The notes under the pieces are model-generated. The model did not search any database. It was not told the DNA's origin and was given only the letters and a program-made list of their open reading frames with translations. Shown piece after piece: positions 29,185 to 35,767 of a DNA stretch of 35,767 nucleotides. The stretch is from Thermodesulfobacteriota bacterium. Lineage in GTDB: Bacteria > Desulfobacterota > DSM-4660 > Desulfatiglandales > Desulfatiglandaceae. Each line of letters begins with the position of its first letter. Position 1 is the stretch's first letter. The DNA is taken from contig JANQDY010000213.1 of NCBI GenBank assembly GCA_028278625.1, positions 1-35,767 on the forward strand, in the 5' to 3' direction. Both the position numbers and the translations under genes were made by a program.

Positions 29185-29601
29185 CTACAATATGGCACCG
29201 GCTTCCGGCTTCCCAGTCCCAAAGCGCCCCATGGTGCGGTTGCGCAGAAACGCGAAACCGTCATCCATGGTCAACACCGTTTGAAGATCCTTTATCTCAA
29301 GCCCCAGATCAATTAGGGCTGACGCGACGCCCGGCTGAAACCCAACGAACACCATGTCGGCCCCAAGCATACGGACCATCCTCGCCGTATCGGCCAGAAC
29401 TGAGAAACTGAACGCATCAAAGATGCTCAAAACGGAAACATCAAAGAGCACACCCTTGACACCCGTATCCTTGACCTTTTGAAGCACCGCCTTTTGAAGG
29501 CCTTGCGCGTAGTCATCATTCAACTCCGCATTGACGGGGACCACCAGAAAGCCGCCCACCGTATGCATGCCGAGGGCCGAATATATCTCCCCATTATCCA
29601 T
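29185..29601 (-). CDS. rsbS: RsbS-like STAS protein with Ala at the phosphorylation site
   Basis: 138 residues, a single STAS domain. It aligns well with RsbS: VPVNAELNDDYAQGLQ, GVKGVLFDVSVLSIFDAF, MLGADMVFVGFQPGVASALI and LGLEIKDLQTVLTMDDG. In Bacillus RsbS the phosphorylated Ser59 stands in Asp-Ser-Phe; here the same place is Asp62-Ala63-Phe64 (codon 29413-29415 is Ala). Ser59 and Ser65 are nearby but not at that position. It also has about 20 extra residues at the C-terminus. The start is placed at ATG 29601, 9 bp after AAGGAG; the open frame back to TTG 29622 would place that site inside the gene. It lies between rsbR and rsbT as in classical stressosome operons. Confidence 0.9.
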   Translation of the reverse strand: MDNGEIYSALGMHTVGGFLVVPVNAELNDDYAQGLQKAVLQKVKDTGVKGVLFDVSVLSIFDAFSFSVLADTARMVRMLGADMVFVGFQPGVASALIDLGLEIKDLQTVLTMDDGFAFLRNRTMGRFGTGKPEAGAIL

Positions 29602-29645
29602 ATGTTCCATCTCCTTGCTCAAAAGGCCCCAAGACCCTCCCTGCT

Positions 29646-30458
29646 TTACTTGGTTTCGATCACTTCCAGGCTCAGCATGGCGAAGGCATCGGCCAGGGAA
29701 TCCTGAAGCGTGGAATTGGTGATCACATCTCCCAGTTCAATGCCCAACTGCACCAGGGTTTCGGCCACGGCGGGTGAGATGCCTGAAACAATGCACCGGC
29801 ATCCCATGAGTCTTGTGGCCTTGGCAATCTTGATCAGATGATTGGCCACGGCCGTATCAACGGTGGCCACGCCGGCGATATCCAGAATGATCACCTTGGC
29901 CAGGGTCTCGGTAATCTTCTTGAGCATGGTCTGCATCATCTGCTGGGCCCTGAGGGAATCGATCACCCCCACCACCGGAAGGACGATCACGCGATCCCAG
30001 AGCTTGATAACGGGCGTGGAAATCTCCATGATGGTCCGGCTCTGCTCCTGCAGTTTCCGCTCCTGCTGGACCCGCTCGGTAATATCCAGTATGTATTCCA
30101 GCCCGCCGATGATATTCCCTTCCTTGTCTTTTAAAGCGGCGGCAGTATATTCGATGGGTATTTTCCGCCCGCCGATGTTGGCTTCGTTGCGCGCGGTGCA
30201 GGTTTCCGCCCCCCCCATCACTTTCTTCATCTGGCACTGATCCGTATTGCAGTGGGCTGAATCAAACACCTCATGGCAGTGCAGGCCTTTGATCTCCTCC
30301 CAGCTCTTTCCGGCGAGCCTGCATCCGATCTGGTTCATGAAAACAAGTTTTAGATCGAGATCCACCGCCATCACCGGCGTGGGGAGCTGCTCCAGAATCT
30401 GAAGCGCCAGATCGCTGCCGATTCCCCCCACGCTGTTTCCAATTTGCGTGTTGTCCAT
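29646..30458 (-). CDS. rsbR: RsbR-like stressosome sensor (PAS-STAS)
   Basis: 270 residues. An N-terminal PAS domain (about 18-130) carries a Cys cluster (C61 in HCHEVF, C70, C75, C87), then a coiled linker (about 128-148), then a STAS domain (about 150-265). Both Thr sites phosphorylated in RsbR are kept: T202 in TVDTAVANH and T234 in AVAETLVQLG. RsbR proteins form the stressosome shell, and their N-domains, usually globin or PAS, sense the signal. The Cys cluster could bind a cofactor or sense redox state (inference). Start ATG 30458 has GGAGGG upstream. It lies 36 bp after the giant sensor and about 44 bp before rsbS. Confidence 0.93.
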   Translation of the reverse strand: MDNTQIGNSVGGIGSDLALQILEQLPTPVMAVDLDLKLVFMNQIGCRLAGKSWEEIKGLHCHEVFDSAHCNTDQCQMKKVMGGAETCTARNEANIGGRKIPIEYTAAALKDKEGNIIGGLEYILDITERVQQERKLQEQSRTIMEISTPVIKLWDRVIVLPVVGVIDSLRAQQMMQTMLKKITETLAKVIILDIAGVATVDTAVANHLIKIAKATRLMGCRCIVSGISPAVAETLVQLGIELGDVITNSTLQDSLADAFAMLSLEVIETK

Positions 30459-30494
30459 TCATTCCCTCCATTCTTAAAAGTGTTGGAGATGCCG

Positions 30495-33400
30495 TTATTG
30501 AACAATCTCGTATTTTTCATCCCGGCCAAGCTGTTCCAGAAGGTCATTGACCTCCTCTTTCAAGCCGATCATTTTGATCTCCCGGCCCACCACCAGTTTG
30601 TTGAACTGCTCCAGCTCCTCAAGCCGCACCTTCAATTCCTTTTCAGCTTCCTTTCTTTCAGTGATATCCCGAAAACTGACGACCGCCCCTGCCACTTGAT
30701 CGTCCCTTATGATGGGCCTTGAGGCATACTCCACCGGAAAGAATGTACCGTCCTTTCGCCACAACACCTCATCGTCGATATGATTTTCATCTCCACTGTG
30801 ATAGGCGGAATACATGGGGCAGGTCTCTACCGGGTATGGACTCCCGTCGGCCCGTGTGTGGTGAATTATCGCGTGGATCTTTTTTCCCAGAAGCGCCTGT
30901 TCATCAAAGCCGAGCATGTGCAGGGCCGCCGGGTTGATGAAGATCACGTGGCCCTCGGCATCGACCCCGAAAATACCCTCTCCCGCGGAATTGAGAATTA
31001 AGCGGGTTCGCTTTTCGCTCTGCCGCATGGCCTCTTCCACCTTCTTCCGTTCCGAGATATCAATGAAATTTTCCAGAAGGTGCGTTCTCCCGCTGAGATT
31101 TATCCGAGTCACGGTTTTGAGAATCGGGACTTCCCGGCCCTCGGCGGTAACGAGGACCCTCTCGGCATTTTCAACCTCCTGTTCATGGTCCAGCACGGGG
31201 CAGTCATGCATTTCCTTGGGACAAATGAATTGATGGCAGGTGTTGCCGATGATTTCCTTGTTGGGCAAGCCGATCATCTGGGCCGCCACGGGATTGACGT
31301 CCACAATGGTGCGATTTTCGGGATCTATAATGATCACGCCGGTGTTGATAGCATTTAAGATCGTCTGGACGCGCTTCTCGCTCTCTTTTAGGGCTTCTTC
31401 CGCCTGCTTCTTTTCCGTTTCATCCCTGGCAAAAACCGCTATAATCTCACGGTTTTCAAGCTGGGTCAGAACAATTGAAAGGGCAACATTGAGCAGGCGA
31501 CCGTCTTTCGTGCGGTGAACCCCTTCGGTGTCAACCTGGGGATGGGCTTTGAGCGCCGCCATCAGGCCTGCGAACTTCTCCTCGTTGAATTCCACATCGA
31601 CCTCGGGCACGTGCATTCCCATAAGCTCCTCGCGCGTGTAGCCGAGTGAATGGCAGGCCGCTTCGTTGGCGTAGACAAATTTCCCGTTTTGGGGATCGAC
31701 CCAGAAAATATTGAGCGCCGCTTTGTCAACCGTGGTCTGGGTGGACTTTAATCGATCCTCAGACTTTTTGCGGTCGGTAATATCGGTGACCATAGCGAAA
31801 GCGCCGATCTTCTCATTGTTCTCGTCATAAAGGGGAGTGCTGTTGAAAATGCAAAACACATGCCTCCCCTCTGGCAGGGAAAGGGCAATTTCGTAGGCGC
31901 TGGTGATCCCCTGTTTTCGAAGTTTGACCTGTTCGTGAAAGATCTTCTTGTTTTCATCGTCAACAAAATCAAAGATGCTCTTGCCGACCACCGCATCCCG
32001 CTCTCTTTTCAGAATACCGCACATAGTGGGGTTTGCATCAAGGACTTCCTGGTCGTTATTGATGATGAAGAACCCCTCATTGGCGGTCTCAAGGATCGTT
32101 TTGACCTGTCTTTCGCTCTTTGTCAAAGCTTCTTCCGACTTCTTGCGCTCGGTCATGTCCAGATGAACACCGACAATTCTTGTTGGAAGGCCGTCAACGT
32201 CCCTTTCAATTATCTGGCCCACCGAAAGAATCCATTTCCAGGACCCGTCTTTCGCCTGCATACGAAATTCGCTTTTGTATTCATGAGAACCGCCCCTGGA
32301 ATACCGTTCCATATTCTCCAGAAAAACTTCCTTGTCTTCGGGGTGAATCAGCTGCATGAGTGCTTCTGCCTCATTTTCAAAATCGCTCTTTTCATAGCCC
32401 AGCTGCCGAAACCACTGGTCATTGTGGTAATCCTCGCCGGTCTGGGGTCGCCAGTCCCAGAGGCCCGTATTGGAAGCCGTCAGCGCCATATCGAGGCGGT
32501 TCTGACTTTCCTTGAGCATCTCCTCCGCCTGTTTTCGTTCGCTGATATCCCTTACCGTCCCAACAGCAAACCATTCATCGTCCACTTGAAAGGATGACAA
32601 TGTCACCTCAACCGGAAATTCGGCATTTTCACGGTTGCGGGCCGTGATCTCGGTAGTCGCTCCCAGGACCGCACCCTCTCCGGTTTCGGAAAATCGTTTC
32701 AAGCCTTTGTAGATTTTGTCGTGATAGACACCGGGAGCGGCCATTTGATGGAAGTCCATGCCCATGGCTTCCGCCTCGCTGTAACCGAAAAGTTTTTCCG
32801 CGGCGGGATTCCAGAAGAGCACTTTTCCTTCACCGTCAATCATGATTAGGGCGTCTTCCGCCGCCTGGCTCATGGCTTTTATCTTCCGTTCGCTTTTCAG
32901 GTACTCCAGTTCCGCCTGTTTTCGCTCGGTGATGTCCAGAATAAACCCGCTGTAGATGAGCTCGCCTTCAGCATTGCGACTGGGGGAAGCGTTCAGACGT
33001 ATCCAAAGCACCTCTTCTCCTTTTGGCTGAATGCGAGCCACATGATTCATGTCCGCCTCAGCCAGAAGGTTTGCCCGCGCCTCTTCTTCAATCCTTCCGA
33101 GATCCTCCGGATGCCAAGGAATACGTCCCTTTTCCGCAATCACCTGTTCCGGCGGCATACCAAAAAAGGCTTCGGCTCTCGGGCTCAGGTACTGGTATTC
33201 GGGCCGATGTTCATCATCAAACCGCAACTGGATGATGGCCCCCGGCGTTGCCGCGGCAATTGCCTGAAACTGCTCCTCGGCTCGCCGCCGCTCGGCCGCC
33301 TCCCGAGACAGCCTGCGGTTCCAAATGAGAATCACACCCACAATCAACCCGATAACCACTGCAACGGCGATCCCGGTTTTGATCAGGAAATCCCAGTCGG

Positions 33401-35624
33401 TCCGTTGGGCAAACCGTACGTTGATCCAGTGATCCGCCATTTTTTCCCGTTCCGTCTCGGGAATGGACCCAAGCGCCTTGTCGAGAATCGTCACAAATTC
33501 GGGCCAGTCCTTGCGAACGCCGAACCGCAAGCTGGAGTCGTATTTGGTGGTCGCCGCAATTTTAAGGTTTATAAGACCCAGTTTTCGGAGGTTGAAGATG
33601 ACGGAGGCCGAATTATCTACATAGGCGGCGGCTTTGCCTTCATCCACCGCCATTAGCCCCTCTTCGATATTCTTCACCAGAAGCAGCTCCATCTCCGGAA
33701 AATCCCGCTTGAGCAGTTCGTGAATGTAATAATCCTTGGCCACGGCCACTTTGTCATCCAGCAGGCCGTTCAAACCTGCAATGGCGGGGGCATCGTTTCG
33801 CGTGACCACTACCGTTTGAAATTTCAGATAAGGGCGAGTGAATAGCAAATACTCGGTTCGCTGCTCCGTCATGGCCACGCACGGCAAAACATCGACCTCT
33901 CCTTTCTTTGCTGCCGCTATTACCTGGGACCAGTTCAGCCCTTTAACCGGACCCATTTTCACCCGCAGTTTGTCGTTTAAAAGGGCCACATAGCTGGAAG
34001 CAATCCCTTCATATTTACCCGCTTTTGTGACAGCTTCAAAGGGCATGAAACCCGGATCCACCCCCAGCTTGATGTGCGGATGCTTTTTCAGCCATTCTTT
34101 CTCCTCAATGGTCAGGACCATGGGCCGGGCTTTGCCCGAAAACAATTGAAAATCATGATCCGGCACCCATCGGGCTTCAATGTCCTGGATTTCTTTTTCG
34201 GTAATCTCACCGATCCCCCGGTTGATGGCTTTCAACCGCAAGATATGCTTTTTGAGAATGCCGGCATGGATATTCTGGATAGGCCCGGCTTTTTCGGAAA
34301 CTTCTATTTCTCCCTGCAGGCTCATCTCCTCAATCACGCGCTTGAGTGTCACTCCCACATCATAAACGGCTTGAATCTCGCGATCCTGCAGCGCCTTCAG
34401 AAGGTCCCGGTATCCCGCAAAAGGAATCACGGAAATCTCCCGGTACTTATTCTTCAGTTCCGCCTCTTCCGCTGATCCGGCAATGACGCCGACCCTTTCT
34501 CCACCCAGCCCATCGAAGCCCAGATGTTCCTGCCCGGTCCTGAAGGCAAGCCTGTTTTGCGTGGCAAAGATCGGAATGGAAAAGGAAAGGAACGCTTCTC
34601 GCTCCGGCGTTTTTAACAGACCCGAATGAAAATCGGCCTTGCCTTCTTTGACCATTTGAATGGACTGCTCCCAGTCCCCAAATACGAATTCGATTTGCCG
34701 TAAGGTCTTGGACGACCATAACCGCCAGAAATCGACCAGGATACCGGCCGCCCGCCCCGAAGGGGTCAACATGGTAAAGGGAGGATAGTACCGGTCGCAG
34801 GCAATGGTAAGGACCCCTTCGGTTTTGGTCTGGGCCGAACCCATCCAGCGGCGTTCGATGGCCGCCTTTTCTTCCGGGGTGATCATGTCAAGCCCCTTTT
34901 TGACCAGCGACGCCAGAGAGCTATTCCCTTTCTTGACGGCCGCCCGGTAGGCGTTGGAATACAGGGGTTTGGCCGGATAATAGTTTACGCTGGACAGCAG
35001 CCTCAACTTCTTCAGGGAATCAAGCGCCATGGGAGTGTCCATCACGAATACGCGGATTTCGCCCTTTCTAAAGGCGTTGAAGAGTTCATCACTGGTGGCG
35101 TACTGGGCGAGACTCACGCCCGGCAAATGTTCTTTGAGGTAGCTGACCGCCAAGTCCCCTTTGATGACGCCGATACGGTAACCCATGAGATCCTTCAATG
35201 TCTCGATGCCGTAGATATTCTTGTGGAAAAAGAAATGGGTATCGCAGTTGGCCAAAGGCGCCACATAGTCCAGGTAGGTCGCTCGCTGTTTCGAATAGAA
35301 GCACCCCCCCTGCAAATCCACTTTGCCGTCTTTGGTGTAGGCAAGGGTTTCGCCGAAGGGAAGTATGACAAACTTGACCTTGATGCCGGTTTTTGAAGAC
35401 CACAACTTCCAGAGATCCACCATCCACCCAGCGGCCTGTCCTGATTTGTCGCGAAAGAAGAATGGGATGTAATCCTCACCCACCGCAATGGTGATTTCAT
35501 CGGGAGGCTTAGGATCCTGTGCCGCCGCCACGGGATGCCATTGGGAATATCCCAGAAAGATCATCAGACACATCAACAACAAAGGGCGAACAAATCCCTT
35601 TATCCCTCTCCTTGAAAAAGGCAT
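30495..35624 (-). CDS. Giant membrane sensor: three SBP_bac_3 domains, TM, seven PAS domains, coiled coil, no kinase
   Basis: 1709 residues. A signal peptide (PLLLMCLMIFLGYSQW, then AAA) leads into three solute-binding type 3 domains in series (about 35-265, 275-505, 515-755; ITIAVGEDYIPFFF, LTIACDRYYPPFT, IKLGVDPGFMPFEA). One TM helix (about 762-785) is followed by seven PAS domains (about 800-1670), each mostly ended by DITERK-type motifs. It ends in a coiled coil (ELEQFNKLVVGREIKMIGLK, then EEVNDLLEQLGR). There is no HisKA, HATPase, GGDEF or receiver. The gene is first in the run with rsbR (36 bp apart), so it probably relays a periplasmic signal to the stressosome by protein contact (inference). 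Start: ATG 35624, 6 bp after AGGGAG; the TTG at 35642 and ATG at 35630 fit worse. Confidence 0.92.
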   Translation of the reverse strand: MPFSRRGIKGFVRPLLLMCLMIFLGYSQWHPVAAAQDPKPPDEITIAVGEDYIPFFFRDKSGQAAGWMVDLWKLWSSKTGIKVKFVILPFGETLAYTKDGKVDLQGGCFYSKQRATYLDYVAPLANCDTHFFFHKNIYGIETLKDLMGYRIGVIKGDLAVSYLKEHLPGVSLAQYATSDELFNAFRKGEIRVFVMDTPMALDSLKKLRLLSSVNYYPAKPLYSNAYRAAVKKGNSSLASLVKKGLDMITPEEKAAIERRWMGSAQTKTEGVLTIACDRYYPPFTMLTPSGRAAGILVDFWRLWSSKTLRQIEFVFGDWEQSIQMVKEGKADFHSGLLKTPEREAFLSFSIPIFATQNRLAFRTGQEHLGFDGLGGERVGVIAGSAEEAELKNKYREISVIPFAGYRDLLKALQDREIQAVYDVGVTLKRVIEEMSLQGEIEVSEKAGPIQNIHAGILKKHILRLKAINRGIGEITEKEIQDIEARWVPDHDFQLFSGKARPMVLTIEEKEWLKKHPHIKLGVDPGFMPFEAVTKAGKYEGIASSYVALLNDKLRVKMGPVKGLNWSQVIAAAKKGEVDVLPCVAMTEQRTEYLLFTRPYLKFQTVVVTRNDAPAIAGLNGLLDDKVAVAKDYYIHELLKRDFPEMELLLVKNIEEGLMAVDEGKAAAYVDNSASVIFNLRKLGLINLKIAATTKYDSSLRFGVRKDWPEFVTILDKALGSIPETEREKMADHWINVRFAQRTDWDFLIKTGIAVAVVIGLIVGVILIWNRRLSREAAERRRAEEQFQAIAAATPGAIIQLRFDDEHRPEYQYLSPRAEAFFGMPPEQVIAEKGRIPWHPEDLGRIEEEARANLLAEADMNHVARIQPKGEEVLWIRLNASPSRNAEGELIYSGFILDITERKQAELEYLKSERKIKAMSQAAEDALIMIDGEGKVLFWNPAAEKLFGYSEAEAMGMDFHQMAAPGVYHDKIYKGLKRFSETGEGAVLGATTEITARNRENAEFPVEVTLSSFQVDDEWFAVGTVRDISERKQAEEMLKESQNRLDMALTASNTGLWDWRPQTGEDYHNDQWFRQLGYEKSDFENEAEALMQLIHPEDKEVFLENMERYSRGGSHEYKSEFRMQAKDGSWKWILSVGQIIERDVDGLPTRIVGVHLDMTERKKSEEALTKSERQVKTILETANEGFFIINNDQEVLDANPTMCGILKRERDAVVGKSIFDFVDDENKKIFHEQVKLRKQGITSAYEIALSLPEGRHVFCIFNSTPLYDENNEKIGAFAMVTDITDRKKSEDRLKSTQTTVDKAALNIFWVDPQNGKFVYANEAACHSLGYTREELMGMHVPEVDVEFNEEKFAGLMAALKAHPQVDTEGVHRTKDGRLLNVALSIVLTQLENREIIAVFARDETEKKQAEEALKESEKRVQTILNAINTGVIIIDPENRTIVDVNPVAAQMIGLPNKEIIGNTCHQFICPKEMHDCPVLDHEQEVENAERVLVTAEGREVPILKTVTRINLSGRTHLLENFIDISERKKVEEAMRQSEKRTRLILNSAGEGIFGVDAEGHVIFINPAALHMLGFDEQALLGKKIHAIIHHTRADGSPYPVETCPMYSAYHSGDENHIDDEVLWRKDGTFFPVEYASRPIIRDDQVAGAVVSFRDITERKEAEKELKVRLEELEQFNKLVVGREIKMIGLKEEVNDLLEQLGRDEKYEIVQ

Positions 35625-35653
35625 TTTCATCTCCCTAATCAAAAGTGCTGCTG

Positions 35654-35674
35654 TTCCGGTAAGGTTTGCCGGAA
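35654..35674. promoter_or_regulatory. Inverted repeat upstream of the giant sensor gene
   Basis: TTCCGG and CCGGAA form a 6-bp perfect dyad with a 9-base spacer, 30 bp before the start codon. On the minus strand a TTGACA lies just upstream of it (35676-35681), but no -10 box fits at 16-18 bp. It is probably an operator or leader hairpin; the promoter is not resolved. Confidence 0.35.
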
Positions 35675-35712
35675 TATGTCAATGGAAATGAGACACCCGT
35701 TTGAAAAAATTA

Positions 35713-35765
35713 AACTCCCATGTTCTGGCTTTCGGGCTTATTGATCCACACAGCCTTTGGGAGTT
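35713..35765 (-). terminator. Stem-loop followed by T-rich run, window right edge
   Basis: AACTCCCA (35713-35720) and TGGGAGTT (35758-35765) are perfectly complementary over 8 bp around a 37-base loop with further GGCT/AGCC pairing. On the minus strand the stem is followed by TTTAATTTTTTC. It could be the terminator of a gene outside the window or a leader structure of the giant sensor operon. It fits no riboswitch consensus that I know. Confidence 0.35.
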
Positions 35766-35767
35766 CA

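Noticed and set aside
35654..35670. Resemblance to the sigma54 elements (GGCAAACCTT shared)
   Set aside because: The -12 dinucleotide at the required distance is CG, not GC, and no activator palindrome lies upstream.
35713..35765. Cyclic-di-GMP or other riboswitch at the right edge
   Set aside because: Conserved core bases of the classes I know are not present in the loop.

Overview
The window is a dense block of signal-transduction genes. All 20 or so genes that I accept lie on the minus strand, so transcription runs from right (35767) to left (1). Long multi-PAS sensors, GAF/PAS hybrid histidine kinases with an HDFNN-type H-box, HAMP-truncated chemoreceptors, a Rsb (stressosome) module and a C-terminal CANC...HGICPEC module together suggest a free-living member of the Desulfobacterota (former Deltaproteobacteria), probably close to Desulfobacterales. 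That placement is inferred from domain style only. There is no rRNA, tRNA, CRISPR, insertion sequence or metabolic gene.

Right part (35624 to 25043): a giant membrane sensor with three periplasmic solute-binding-type domains and seven PAS domains but no kinase domain is followed, in one tight run, by RsbR-like (PAS-STAS), RsbS-like (STAS), RsbT-like (GHKL) and RsbX-like (PP2C) genes. The run ends in a 1035-residue hybrid kinase that carries two receivers and an HPt domain and starts with what looks like a degenerate RsbT-like ATPase fold. This reads as a stressosome whose output is a phosphorelay. The RsbS homologue has Ala in place of the Ser normally phosphorylated by RsbT. A small RHH-PIN toxin-antitoxin pair with a strong sigma70-type promoter follows (24886 to 24246).

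Middle (24082 to 11066): a hybrid kinase, a sigma54-activating NtrC-type response regulator and a second membrane hybrid kinase form an operon. Directly downstream lie three chemoreceptors, a pseudo-receiver and CheW. The intergenic regions before the first two chemoreceptors hold three exact copies of the palindrome TCCTGAAAATCAGGA. The promoter-proximal copy in each region sits the same distance (96 bp) from a sigma54 promoter, or promoter-like, element. I infer that the NtrC-type regulator drives the chemoreceptors through these sites. No CheA, CheR, CheB or CheY is present.

Left part (10935 to 1): a solute-binding membrane receptor ending in a Cys-rich module, a FIST sensor with its partner hybrid kinase, an HD-GYP phosphodiesterase gene split by an in-frame TAA, a membrane PAS/GAF kinase, a receiver that has lost its central third including the phospho-acceptor Asp, and a REC-PAS-PAS-kinase-REC hybrid that runs off the left edge. 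Several genes show small deletions, fusions or stops, so this signalling island seems to be remodelled by recombination.
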